A DNA stretch of 64,000 bases from Phoenix dactylifera (Eukaryota > Streptophyta > Magnoliopsida > Arecales > Arecaceae): NCBI RefSeq assembly GCF_009389715.1, contig NC_052399.1:14511646-14575645 (forward strand), given 5' to 3'. The notes under the pieces were generated by a model. The model was not told the origin of the DNA, did not search any database, and saw only the letters and a list, made by a program, of their open reading frames with translations. Shown here in pieces: positions 32,501 to 45,397 of this stretch (its first letter is position 1; every line of letters starts with the position of its first letter). The position numbers and the translations under genes are program-made.

Positions 32501-35500
32501 AAAAAGGCTATGAAAATAAATATTGATATGCTCAATCTACCAAGTAAATCTAAGAAGCTTCAACCCATCATTAGTTTCTCCAAATTGTTGAATGGCATGC
32601 AATATAAATCATGACCAAGGCAAACTCAAAGCACAGAACAGCTAATGAACACTGAACCAGATAGTTTACACACCCACCCACCCCCAAAATCCAGAAAGAA
32701 GATGGTCAAAATATACAAAAAGAACAGAACATTTATCAAAGGAAAACATGCATTGATTTATATCAAATTATTGCGAGCTATATGTTCACCTTATAAAGCA
32801 TTGTTAATTTACGACTTGGTGGATCTATATGTGCTCCAACATGATAATTTGCCACTCCAAGATTGGGCGAACTATGGGGCTCATGACCATCAACATGAGC
32901 TAATGCAGTCAGCTCATGAAAGTGAGTTGCAAATAAAGTTGGTGCTCTGGTCACCTGCACAAGGTGCTCGCAAATAGCCCAAGCCAAACCTGGATAATGA
33001 ATTGAACAAGATTAAAGCCAGAAAATAAATTCAATGGTCAAACATTTCAATTCGAGAAATTTGAGAATGGACATTTAAAGTATGAGTAAATCTTCAGTTA
33101 AAATACAAAAGACACAGCAAACATACCTAAGGGAGTACTTCCATGACAATCACAATTAATAATCAAGCCATAATAATCACAATCACCAAAAATGATGAAG
33201 ATCTAAATGTGCATGGAGTGCAATAAGCAACATTTAACAAAACAACTGACCGCATCAACACACCTTTTTATTCAGCAAATATCACATATGCAAATCATAC
33301 AATAATAGATGACCGATCTAAAATATGCTGACTTATATAGTGCATTAAAGTTGCACGTCCTAAAGCATCATTTTGGACACTAATTTTTCGTTGAAAGTTT
33401 TTACACACATACATTTACCATTTCGGAATATAAGTTAACGGTCATATGCATTACACATCAGGCCCTAGATATAACTTAAAACATCCATAGGTTGCACATT
33501 CATGGAAGAATCTAGCAGTTTGTGATTAGACAAATGCATATGTGAGGACCCGTGTGGATGTGTGTTTAGTCCCACATCAATTGTGAGATAGGGGCAACTA
33601 GGGTACTTAAATGGGATCACGGAACCTAAAAATACCTTCTGGTTAGTTTTTTTTTGAACGAGGTCCTGGGTCCTTACAAATGGTATGACCCATGGCTCAT
33701 GTATAGACTAGAAGACATTGCAATATGGGCCCTTTTATGGCTAACCATGGGCTGGTCGTGGTATTTATGATTGGATTTGATATAATTGGATCTTTGTGAT
33801 TGGACCCTAAGATTAACGAGGATGGCAGGCCTTAAAAGGAGGGAGTACATGAGGGCTAGGGAAGCCAAAAAGACCTTCAATGTAGTCTTTTTGGTAAGGT
33901 CGTGGGTCGTTATAACACGTGGAGGATTGGATTCTACTCACAATTGAGATCATGCTGACTAATTAATGGGTATGCTTGGGCATCGACTTTTCACAGCTCC
34001 AATAGTGGGAGATTTAGGCTCATTAGATGGAAATTTTTTCAGTCCATGAATGGCGGTAGCTTACCCTAACATGTGAATATGAGTTTCGGTTTGATTGGTT
34101 CAGAAACTGAGAGTTTAGACTACCTTCAAAATGGCTTGAGACACATGACTCAGCACTCCACATTTATTTGTGTATCCTTATCCTGATGGAACTAGTACTT
34201 CTGTTCCTGATATAGTCACTTTGGGCAAAAAAAAAAAAAATGTAATGAGTGCTTATTATATGGAGCTTTCCAGGTGATTCTAAGTCATGAGTAAGAACTG
34301 GCCTTTCAACATGGAATCGTCAGCGCATGCATCCCCTATTAGGGAAAGTTATGATCAAAAAGAAAATCTCGGATATGTCTCATTGTTGTTGTCATGCTGA
34401 ATGAGAAACTATCACATTTCTGTAAGTTACCTCTGCAAAATGGTTGTAAGTGATTTTATGTGTTTGATCATGTTTAGGATCAAAATGTTGCATCCGCAAA
34501 CTAGCTATGGTTTGATGTTATAACATAGAACAGTCTACGGGCATAAGAGTCATGAACTGTAATTATTTTTATGCACACAACAGATATTCCCTTTGAGTCA
34601 TCAAAATCCATGTAAAATCCACAAGAAAAAGGATAAGCAATGTTAAAAAGAGGGGGCACCCTGGAAATTATTTGCCAAGATTTAGGAGGGCAAGAATCAA
34701 TTAGGCATGTTTATATTTAGCTGGGAAATTGAATCGAGATGTTGGTGGCTCTTAAAGAAGCGGAAAAGTCAAATTTAGAGAAAAAAAAAAAACTGAACTA
34801 AGCAAATGAAAGTTTGTTAGAGAAGAAGCTACAGTACTAACATTTTTTGTTATTCTTCACAAATGAAAGATGAATCAAAACATTTAAATTAGCCATCTTC
34901 TAATGACCCGGCATGTTTACAACGGTCAAATCCATATGAGCCAAAATGCTGCGAATATTTCTAGATTTCAACTCCTCCAGCAAATATTGTTGACCAATTC
35001 AAGTTTTGACACCAACTAAGCAAAAGTTTGCAATGATAAGAATGGTATTTAAATCTCAAAATTCAAAGATTTGATATTTAATTTTTTTCTTTAAAAAGAG
35101 ACTACAAGGATATTGTCAATAGTATGTATCTTAAGAAGCATGTCTTGGAAAGCTGATACAATGCAATGAAGCCACACGAGAAAGAAGCGATATATAATAA
35201 AAGTACAATTGGATTCTGCATCTCCCGTACAAAACACGACCCTATGGTTTATTAAGAAATATTGTCGATCATATGTAATACATAACTCTAGCATTTATGG
35301 AAATATATTTTGTTGGAAGAAATGATGTTAATAATTTCTGTTCAGCTAATTCAAGTAACTAACTTCATGGGAATTCTTCAAACTCCAGTAGATGGGACTA
35401 AACTCTCATTCATCCGTTTAGTGCCAAGTTTATAGTGGTGATATCAATTCTACTAAGTTATTTAGTAATTCTTTTTGAGTATGAGAAATTTGTATGAATA

Positions 35501-38500
35501 TATCCACAAATGTGAAGGAACAGAAAAAAAGGAAGAAAAAGAGCAAAAGGTAAAAATGACATAAATTATATTCCCTTACACGTGATAGAATGCATTTTCT
35601 CAGAGCTTTATGATATCAATAAACACTAGCTGATTTTAATTCCAAGTAATAAAAATGAAAAAAGATGATAAAACAGACCAAATCCATCATAAGTAGAAGT
35701 GCCACGGCCCAACTCATCAATAATTATCAGCGACTTCTCAGAGGCACCTTTCAAGATGGATGCAGTTTCAAGCATTTCCTGCATAAAGGTGGAAACTCCA
35801 CGAAGCTGCAAAAACAGCACAGGTATATAAAATTAAAACAAAGTGTAGAAAGTGATGTTTTTTTAATATTAAAAAAGAAAACACAGGTCATAAGTTCAAA
35901 CATGAGATGAATACCTACAAATGCACTACCTAAAGCTAAAAGCCAGCTTCAAATCTCCGTCTGAGCTGATGGTGAATGGGAGAGTTAGGCGTGCTTTTAT
36001 AACAAATACTATAGAAGGGTCTAAGAATTTTGAAGCTCGGAGGGGGCATGGAACTTTGCATGAGTGAATTTGAAGACAAAAGATGTTGAAAAAAAAAAAA
36101 AGAAAGACAAAGCTAAAATATCAGGTTACACTTAATAAGCAGGGACATGGAATAATATTTTCAGAACCTGTTCAGACTCAATCAAAGTCTTTTGGAAGTT
36201 TCCCGAAATTACCAAATTTTTAAGTTTCATATACAAAGGCACCCCAAGCAATGATTTCTAGAGGCCTCTTGGCAATCAATTTCAACTAGCCTTACAAAAA
36301 GCACATATCTCTGCATACCCAAACACTGATATGCATGAGTTTTTTCTTCCAAACGATGGATGGACATGATTATTGCTAGCGAAACAACAAGAATACAGGC
36401 GACAAGCACAACCTAGCATCCTTTTTATCTAAAGGTTCGGAAATTCATTCTGGTTTTCATCTTGGATCAAATCAAATGAGTTATGATTTCAGCAGTTTCA
36501 TTGAAAATTACTATAAAAAACAATAAAAAAAGACAAGGTCAATAAGAAAAACAAATTAGAAATCATTTATAAACATATTGCACTGTCAACAACTTTTAGA
36601 TGTATGTTTTCAGTAGTTTCACATTGAACAATAAACAAGCTTTTTTTTTTTAAACAAAATGTTTAAAAAGTCATGTTTAGACAGCACCGTGTAATTCACA
36701 ATGTAACTTATGATAACAAAAGTATTAAAAGAATTTGAGATCTTGGATTGACAAATCTGTTAAAAAACTTACTTTTCCTCCAAATCACTTTCGAATCTGA
36801 CATCACAGTGCTTATGAATGCTTTCAACCCTTGCAAAATTCAAGTTTCATCTAGAGAAAACACCTTCCAGTACATTAAAAAAATGGAAGATATAAATGAT
36901 TACAATAAAAAACTTATGTATACATTAAAGTTTGCCCTATGAATTAATTTCAGCAGAAACTCTGAAACAGACCCCAGTATTGGTCACGTTCTAGATGAAA
37001 TTGAAATTTTCAGTTTTAATTTCAGAGTTTCAGATGAAAGTTCAAGCCAGTTTTATTATTTTTTAACATATATGATAATCTCGAAATTTAGAGGGGGGAA
37101 AGGTAAACCATATGGGTTGACCAAGGCTAGATGCAAGCTATCTCATGTCATAAAAGTATCGGCATAAATTACAGGGATTGATTAGGTCATGATGGTGATC
37201 ACCCATTGGCACATGCATGGGGCTCCATACTGGCATGTATCAACTATAGATTATTTGGTCTATATTAGTGAATATAGTAACAAAGGCATTGTCCAAAAAT
37301 CACCAATACTGCTCTAACAGTAGTTTTATTGGCAACTAAGGTTGCTTTGTTGTTTTAAAATGAAACTGATTGTGAAATCATCTGCTCTTTCACACAGTAA
37401 AATTTATGTTGACAATATTGTGCCGTAAATATGTTACCTCAAAGTTCTAAAACTGAAACCAAATCAATCAAATTTCTCATCAATCATCATAGAGGCTGAT
37501 AGATGTCATGCTTATGAATGATTTACAAAAACATATCTATAGTTAATGTTATAAATATAAACATTTAACAAAATATGAAAGAAATAGAGAAAAATCACAA
37601 ATTTTTAATTTTTATTTAATTTGGCTCAATTTATTGTACATGTCAGGCCTAACAGTTTCTTAGACAAAGTTGTCAAGGTTAAAAAGCTAGCTGTCAAAAA
37701 AAAAGTGTGAACTTGAGAAACTTGTAATATTTGTATACAAAAATTACTTACTAATGCATGGAAAATTGAATATAGCAGCAGTGATAAATATAATTCAAGT
37801 ATCTATGATTAGGAAGAAGGAAAGAACCAATTAACCTATGTGAAAGACTTACTTGAAGTTAAATGTTTGAAGAACAAAACCTAAGAATTGGATTCTAAAG
37901 AAAATGTGAATCTGTTCCAAGGAGATATAGACTTTTTCTCATAAACACATTTACTGCAGAAGAAAAACGGAATATATAGATACTTCTTTCAGAAAGTGTC
38001 GCCATATGAAAGAGTCAAATTCATTAACTCTTCTACGATGGAAAAAGAATCAACGAAGAGGTGCATGTATGGTCAATAACAAAAGCAAGGTGCCCACTTG
38101 GGATACTAAATGCCTACAATATATACATCTGCTGTCATTGCATGGTTATTTATAATAGGTAAGAGGTAATAAAGCTGCTGATTTGTTAGCTAAAATTTTT
38201 CCACAATGAGATCGTTTATGGCACCTACTTATCTTCAAACTTGTGAAACAGTAGGATCTCCAAAATAGTTAATGGAGTCTACATGTTGCTAAAGAAGGGC
38301 AGTCCAATGCATGAGGCTCCCACCACTAAAGGATCTGGGAAGGGTCAAATGTACACAGCCTCACCCTCACATATGGAGAGGCTATTTCCTAAAAAAAGAA
38401 AAACAATAGTACAGTAGAGTGAATACTAACTTGGCAATCACCAGCCCCAACACGAGCAAAAATGCAATCGCATACGCTAACACTTGCTCTATCGCATGGA

Positions 38501-41500
38501 ACAAAGCAGCCAACTTGCGCCATTAATATGTTTACGCCAACCTGCCAACACTGATATGTAAGATAAAAAGGCATTTGATACAAATAAGGTATGTCCTGCA
38601 AAACAGTATGCAGCAATTTTGATGGAACCTTTATTTAACAGTTATGAAGGAGCATAAATATGTAAGACTGTCCCTCAACTTTTCAATTTCTGATATAGTA
38701 AAGAAATTGATGTTGGAAATTCGCAGATCTCCTCCACAACCCCCCCCCCCCCCCTCCACTCCCACCAAAAAAAGGGGAAAACAACTTGTAAACAGATTTC
38801 CTTCTAATTAAAATTTTATACAATAACAGCTTCATCATCAATAGATTGGGGCATCATAAATAGTATAGGTTTGACCAAGATCTCAAACTAGCTGTGACTT
38901 TTTGTACAAATGACACAACAATATTGGAAACCTCAATTCATCAAGTTTTGATTTTCAAGACTAATTTTGTTAAACAGAAGGTGATAATGAACAAAAGAAT
39001 ACATATACTACCTTTAGACTAAATCTTGAAGCTAAAAAACTTTGCACTAATTTATCAAGCTTTATCACAATTTGTTTGCAATAAGAGCCTTAATGGTGGA
39101 CTTTCTGCAATCAGACAGTCGATGTGTCTACTTGGCTTCACCTTAGCTGAATAAGCTACTATTCCCCAACTAGTGTTAAAAGAATGGTTCCACTAAGGTC
39201 TTCAAGTTAGTCTAGTGCATTGCTTCTTTTATCTGAATCATTGAATCTCTCAACCGATATTCCATTCCGTTCAATTAGCTGTTCGCTACAGAAATAGGCT
39301 CAAATAAATATTTTAATGCCAGACAAAAAAAAAAGTACTATTGATATAAAACAAGGACAAAATTCTGATGTCGGGTAATACCTAAATGCTTGCGCATCAA
39401 GTAGCCTGAATATCATAGACTGGTCTTTCTTACACACACAGCTTCCAAATGGCATATTAGTTGATGCAAATTAGTTAAGACAGATGTAGCCTCAAAAGAA
39501 TTTGTTAAAACAGATGTAGCCTCAAAAGTAACTTATAATATATGGTTGCAATAATTATGAGATAATGCTTGTCTAGAAGCTCAACTAGTTTTATGTTCTA
39601 GGGTAAAATAAAAAACACAAAGATGCTCCACCTTGTTTATGGTATGAATGAGAAAAATTAATAGTATCATCAAGAGAAATCAGACCTGTCGTATAAATGT
39701 GGATTTACCACCCATGTTAGGTCCGGTAATGATCTGGAACCAACTCTTTCCACGTTCCTGTTTCGTAACATAAACCAAAGGAAACAAACCTTAGAACTAT
39801 TCTCCTGGAGTTCACAGAAAAGATACTCTGCCCATATACTTACAAGAGTACAATCATTAGGTATAAAATTCACACCATCCTGAGCCTCCACACATGGATG
39901 CCGACTCCCTTCTAGTACAATATCTCCTTTATCCTATAAAAATAAATTAGAATTAGCAAAACCATCTCTTAATTAAGGAAAGCAATTCAACAAATTAATA
40001 AAAGATTTATCTTACCGAGGGTGTAAGGTCTGGTCTTACGTATGGAATTGGACAACTGGTTGCCAAGTCAGCAAAACTTAGTAAAACATCAAGCTCAGAA
40101 AGAATCACGGAAAGTGTTTCAAATACCTGGAGATCAGGTTTTAAAAAACTTAAGACTGATACTTGTTACAAAAAAATGGAAAGAGCCTTTATCATTTTGA
40201 TTTTGTATACCTCAGAAAATGAAGCTGTAGCATCAACTACTTGAGCAACAATCACTTTCTGACAACTTGTATATTCACTGAGTACCTTTTGGTATTGATC
40301 TCCTAACTTTTTAAGTTTGGAGTTTGTGAATTTTACTCCATCCTTCCGAGTTTCCAGAACAATATAATGGGTACTTAGCTTTTTCCTCACTTTTTGCTCC
40401 TCTTTCTTCGTGATCCTAAAAACATGTCCAAACTGTGTCCCTTTTTCCAACTTCAATGTCTTATCAAGAGAAAGATCAAGTTCATTTGCTGTTTGTTTGT
40501 GCAAACTGTGAATTTGCCGCTCTGCTGCATTTAGTTGTTCCTTCAGTGCAGCTAAGTTTGGATTATATTTCGGCGATATCATATACTCACCATTCTCAAG
40601 TTGATCAAGGTCAATAGCAACTTCAACTAGAGCGGTAAACTTATTTAGTCGATGCTCATCCATCCAATATTCTAATGGTTCCAGATATTTCTTTCTTATC
40701 AGTGGTGAAAATTTCCCTTCATAACGCTCAAGAACATCTTTGATGTGTGGAAGTCTAATGCTTGACTGCACAATAACATAAAATACAATATAAATAAACA
40801 CATCGATTAACTAAAAACAGGAAACAGCCAATTATACAAATAAATATGAATACTTGAATGTACATCCATACAAAATATGAGTAAATGGTTCAGAGGGCCA
40901 GTACAATTTTCCCTGTTCAGGAACCTACAAGCTCTTGTAGAAGTTGCAATTGTACATTTAAGTTGTACAGGTTCACAGAATCAGATCTTAGAGAGCAAAC
41001 TTCTGTGAAATTCTAGTCAAATCAAATAACAAACTTTAGAAGAATAAGAAGAAGAAGGCAAGATGGATGTCACCTGATAGAGTTTTATGACTGGCTGCAA
41101 GTTAGCTGTCTTCTTCTTCACATTATGTGTCAATCTCTCAATATCTGAAATTCTTTTTAAATGTAACCTCAGTCCTTGGCGAAGTTCTGCATCCTCCACA
41201 AATGCCTGAACCAGATCCAGTCTACAACTAATTTCACCCACATCTAAGAGAGGTTGTTTGAGCCACCTGTTTAGCAACCGTTTACCCATGCCGGCAGTGC
41301 AGGTTCTATTCATTAGACCAAACAAACTAAAATTTTTGTTTAAATCTGTTTTGTTCTCTAGAACATTCAATGCTCTCATGGCAGCAGAATCTAATCTCAT
41401 GTAACTATCTAGATTGTACTTTTCAATGGTATAACGCCCATAATTGCCATCATCTGCAAGTAACTCGGCATATGATATTAAAGCCCCTAGAGCACACAAA

Positions 41501-43921
41501 GCAAATTCAAAGTCAGAAAGTAAATCCCGAACAGGTTCAATAGAACCTCTGATGATCCTACCAAGGTCCTGTACCAGATCTCTTGACTTGAACTCAGATT
41601 TCTTTCTCTCAGTTAAAAGGACATTACATTTAGTCAGTACACCATGAAGAGCTTTCAATTCCACTGATTTCCCACATTCCATGGGTAGAAGACACTCCTT
41701 GCAACCAAGAGCGACCATAACTGCTTCAACATTTGTGAACTGGCTATCATCAAGGAACTCTGCCAAACCAAGTTTTTGCTTGGTTATATCGACAAAACTT
41801 AGTCCCACAGTGTACTGGTTTTCGCGGAAGATAGGAAACAATGAAATGGTAACTGGAGTATCCTGCATGTCATTGTTGGCAAACAAAACATCTTCAAAAC
41901 TACCAATGTTACCAGGTGTTCCAGTTTTTGTCAGCCTCCAGTTTGATCCACTTCCCTCATAAAGCTCCAGGGTATGATCTGTTCTCTCCAGTAAAAGGTC
42001 ACGAGCAATAGTTTCAAACATGGTTTTACTTACACTAACACTGGAAATACCATCAGGACCACTACCCAGTTGTCTCAAAGCAGTAGTAGTGTGGTAATAT
42101 GTCCTTGCAATGAAAGCAGCATTATCACCATGAACAGTATAATAATCCTGGTTAAACAGAACAGCAGAAATTAATAGATAGACATAAGATAATTTTAAAA
42201 GTTCCGTAATGCAAGTTCCAGAAAAAGCTATGTAATTTGAAAAAGTACTCTAGAAAATTATTGAACCAACTATCAAAAGGTAATGGCCAATGCAGTAAAA
42301 TGGAAAGAGCACCTACCTTGAGTACTGTATAGTACAATAAAGAACAAGGATTTAAGTACCGGTGCATACAAGTCATGCCAGTCATGCCTAATTGTACCTA
42401 GAACGTACGAATACTGGTACATCTCCCAAAATAGTATGAGGCCAAAACATGATTTTTCACCTCTATTCTACTGTTCCAGCATCAAGAGGCACACCATGTG
42501 TAGATACAATACCGTACTAGTAAGAAGGCATTGATATGGGTACCAATACTCGGTACTTTAATCCTCAGCGTAGAATGCCACACCATTAAAAACGTGATAA
42601 TGAACGAAATTAACCAAATTACACCACCAACAACCACCACCACCCAACTCCGAAGGAAAAAGAAGAAGAAGAAGAGGAAGACAAGAAACAGGATAGATAC
42701 ATTAAGGTAACAATAAAACAGCATTCAGGACAAATTCTAAAGAATAAAATACAAAAATACAGCAAGTACAAGAACAAAAATTCTCTTACACACTAGCTAT
42801 CTACTACTTGCACAACAACCCCTTGCATTAATCATCCCGCGCCTCTTAGCTCTGACCTTTCGTTATCTTTCCATGAGTTCCTTCATGAAAATACTCATTT
42901 TATGCTTAATATGTATTATGCATTTCATAAGACTCAAGGTTGAGGCAGTAGCCATACTGCGACCAATCAAATAATGCAACCACTCTATCTTCAATCCTTT
43001 TCAAGCATTCCTCTTTGCACTGACACCATACAGGTTATTGATGAAGGTGAGGTGCACAAAATCAGATTTCAGAACAAGTGACATCTATTAGTAACATTTT
43101 CACGTCAAAATAATAAATAACTAAAAATAATCACCTCTCTAGCCAAAACTACATATATGAGCATTTTCAGCCAGAAGAAATCAATTATGTAGTTAAAAAA
43201 AAGGGTGTGGATGAACTAGTACTCGATATAATTATGATGTATCCATTTAATAATTCACACATTTCCGGTAAATTTATCCAACAACAACTGTTAATTTGAG
43301 ACACATGCATATCATTTTCTGCATTCCCACTTCTTTTTTCTCCTAATATGTGAGAAACAAAATGATAATTTGCTTGGAAAGACATGCTGTGAAGCATCAG
43401 GATATTGGGGGGAATCATTAACATTTTTTTAACTTTTTATTAACAAGTTCATAATAACGAAAAACAACATCCATTATCAATGGTTTGGACTTCAGAAAGA
43501 ATACTATCGGCTAAAGATCCGGGATTTGAAACCACCGGCCTCCAAATGTACAACCATCTATGGGTAACAAATGAAAAACAAAGAAGATCAACTTACTCGG
43601 CGATCGAAGAAGCGCACAGCCCGCGGATCCTACAAAAACAAATTCAAATATTTCTTGTTCAATTTTCTTGTTAGGGTTTAAGAAATTAGATAGAGATGGA
43701 GGGCAGGAGGCTTACACGGGGGAGGGTTTTGAAGAAGGAAATAAACCCCTGGGCTTGGCGGGCATCTGAGGAAGACGAGTTGCCACAAACTAATTAATAA
43801 ATAAACAAATAAAACCAACAAATGGTACAAGAAAACCCAGTAGAGGGAGTTTAATAGATTTTAGAATACCTAATTTGAGCTCGGGAAGCTTGTTGGGTTC
43901 CGGTGAATAATCTTCTCCCAT
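28291..43921 (-). CDS. MSH2: DNA mismatch repair protein MSH2, complete, 13 exons
   Basis: MSH2 pairs with MSH6, MSH3 or plant MSH7 in the nucleus to recognise mismatches and loops. I assembled coding exons at 43870-43921, 43716-43765, 43597-43629, 41074-42147, 40211-40765, 40016-40126, 39844-39933, 39686-39757, 38431-38541, 35679-35805, 32790-32989, 30376-30528 and 28291-28491. All have GT-AG borders and consistent phase, and they give 942 residues, the usual plant length. Visible features: start [17 protein letters not shown]; lever/core motif [20 protein letters not shown]; clamp segment [15 protein letters not shown]; Walker [10 protein letters not shown] (667-675); signature [17 protein letters not shown]; Walker B with [17 protein letters not shown] (D746, E747); and THFHEL. 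The C-terminal helix region ends LQQFF. Exon 3 is only 33 bp. Large introns (up to 2.7 kb) hold SINEs, a TRIM-like relic, a MITE and microsatellites. No coding disruption seen. Confidence 0.97.
29332..29376. repeat. (GA)n microsatellite, MSH2 intron 12
   Basis: About 22 GA dinucleotides on the plus strand. Confidence 0.95.
29413..29727. repeat. (TA)n / (CATATA)n microsatellite, MSH2 intron 12
   Basis: More than 300 bp of TATA and ACATAT units. Open frames across it (for example 29230-29795) encode only Tyr/Ile/Met/Cys repeats and are artefacts. Confidence 0.95.
29727..30150. repeat. duplication with inverted arm around a TA tract, MSH2 intron 12
   Basis: The unit CTTTGTCCTTCACTACCAAAT ... 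CAGCTATCAAGGCAGCAYGG ... ATCATTCAACAT occurs at 29729-29840 and again at 30004-30144. The first copy lacks about 30 bp that the second has (around 30076-30107). The first copy ends in a 24-bp inverted copy of the unit's own start (ATTTGGTAGTGAAGGACAAA, about 29839-29861). A TATA/TGCA tract of about 140 bp (29862-30002) lies between, so the tract is flanked by inverted arms. Confidence 0.85.
31085..31219 (+). mobile_element. SINE (Au-like), MSH2 intron 11
   Basis: Contains the plant SINE blocks AAACAGCCTCTGCATATGGA, GGTAAGGCAGTGTACATCTGACCCTTCC and GGGAGCCTTGTGCATTGGGATACCCTTTTT-like end in order. Within it a short AAGGCAGTGT unit is duplicated. The 5' tRNA-like head is not clear. Confidence 0.65.
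33541..33917 (+). mobile_element. TRIM-like LTR relic, MSH2 intron 10
   Basis: Starts TGTGAGGACCCGTGTGG and at about 33677 reads GGTCCTTACA followed by AATGGTATGACC, a degraded TGGTATCAGAGCC-type primer site; this gives a short LTR of about 137 bp. The sequence AGACCTTCAATGTAGTCTTTTTGGTAAGGTCGTGGGTCGTTATAACA at the right end resembles the LTR's 3' half, so it is probably a decayed second LTR. No coding capacity and no clear target duplication. Confidence 0.5.
38290..38392 (-). mobile_element. SINE (Au-like), MSH2 intron 9
   Basis: Minus-strand copy of the family seen at 31085-31219: AATAGCCTCTCCATATG, GAGGCTGTGTACATTTGACC, CTTCCCAGATC and GTGGGAGCCTCATGCATTGG in order, ending CTGCCCTTCTTT. 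Opposite orientation to the intron 11 copy but the same orientation as MSH2 transcription. Confidence 0.65.
38740..38754. repeat. 15-nt C homopolymer, MSH2 intron 8
   Basis: Uninterrupted run of C between CTCCACAA and TCCACTCCC. Confidence 0.9.
42347..42565. mobile_element. short MITE with inverted ends, MSH2 intron 3
   Basis: AGGATTTAAGTACCGGTG at the left is an inverted match to the right end CGGTACTTTAATCCT. The interior repeats GTAC/GGTACCAATACTGG-like motifs. About 219 bp, non-coding. Confidence 0.5.
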
Positions 43922-44230
43922 TTTTCTTTTCCCCTTTTTCTCTTTTCTTCTCCCGCAAGGAGAGAGCAAGGGAGTCGGTTTGGGGGAGGAAGAGGGGTTT
44001 GAGGTTTATGGGGGTATTAGCGATAAATAATAGAATAGACGATGATGGATGGGATGTACCGGGTGGCGGGAAAGCACAGCGACGGAAAGGGGTACGCGCG
44101 CCGACGTGCGCGGCGCGGGCGTTGGGATTCGTGACCCTGGCACTCCATCGAGCGCTCGGATTGGTATCAAACCTGCGGGCCCCAGCGGGAGACGGACCAG
44201 GATATAAACATAACCACAGTTATGGTAGGT
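43922..44230 (-). promoter_or_regulatory. MSH2 5' flank
   Basis: The sequence upstream of the ATG is purine-rich on the plus strand (pyrimidine-rich leader on the coding strand), then GC-rich around 44080-44200. No TATA box is apparent, as is common for housekeeping genes. The promoter position is inferred only from proximity to the start codon. Confidence 0.35.
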
Positions 44231-44800
44231 CCGCATAAACCTGAAATCTTTTCCGTAACCGATGATAATCTATTTGGTTTCGGTTTCGGTTTCGGTTCCG
44301 GTTCCAGTTACAGAACAGCCGATTTCGATTCTACTTATAGACGATCCTGATTTCGATTTCGATTCTAAATGATTCCGATTTCGATTTTTCAATATAAATT
44401 ATAAAATTTTAAAAAAAAATAAATTATATAATTAATTTTAAAAAAATTATAAATATAAATTGATTGTATAATTAATACAAAATGATAATTTGTACCTCAT
44501 TTTATTATTTACTATCAAAATAAATTTTAATAATACAACTAGATAACATTATAAAAAAATAATAAGTTACATTAAATAAATTTAGAACTAATTTATTTTA
44601 TTATTAAAAAAAAGAAAAAATTAGGCTCCAGTTCCGGTTCAGTTCCATCAAATCTGAAATCTTAAAAGAACCGTATTCCTCAAGATTCCGGTTCGGCTAA
44701 AAACTGTGACACACGGTTCCAGTTCCGGTCTAATTCTTCCCGATGCAGTTCCAGTCCGATTTCCTGGTTATAATCGGATCGTGGTCAGGTCTACCAGGAT
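44231..44800. mobile_element. probable nonautonomous DNA element with GGTTCCGG/CGATTTCGATT repeats
   Basis: Both outer parts are built of GGTTTCGGTTTCGGTTCCGG and CCGATTTCGATT-type repeats around an AT-rich core (44400-44630). Sequence at the edges (GGTAGGTCCGC left; reverse complement GGTAGACCTGACC right) is loosely inverted. It resembles nonautonomous hAT-type elements, but I could not establish a target duplication. Confidence 0.4.
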
Positions 44801-45340
44801 GGTCGGTCGATCCCAGTACTCCACTGAGAATCACAGTAGGAAAAAGAAAAAAAAAAAGTAATTAGATCATTAGCTATAATTATGTGGAATTTGTATGAAA
44901 TTTATTTAGTTATTAATCTCTGAAGAAATTTTTTTCCTAATTTTGCCCGTCTGTGGAAGCACAAGGTGGGCAGAGATCTATACAAAGGTATATTAGACGT
45001 GCAAGGTTGCAGAAATTTCAAGGTATGCTATTATGATCACATTTTTAGGATCATTGAGATAATAGTAAGATAAGCACCAAATATGTGAGTGGCAACTTGG
45101 TGTGGTTGAGTTTTCGGATACGTTGTGTTCACGCTCGCCTTTCATTAAAACGTTCTCAAATATAAAAATACCAACTCTCCATGATCTGTGTTTACAGTCT
45201 ATGAATGTATAAAAATGGCCCAAGCATAACCATGGTTTCGCATGATATGGCAGTAACATCTAGTACTGAAAGTCTGGAGAATGTTTTCTTTCAGTGCTTG
45301 CCTCGGCCTTTTTAGCATGGGAAACCCACTCTTTTATATA

Positions 45341-45397
<57 letters not shown>

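Noticed and set aside
38150-38230. Possible RNase H fragment ([11 protein letters not shown]) in MSH2 intron 9
   Set aside because: Only about eleven residues match and the flanks do not support it; too short to call.
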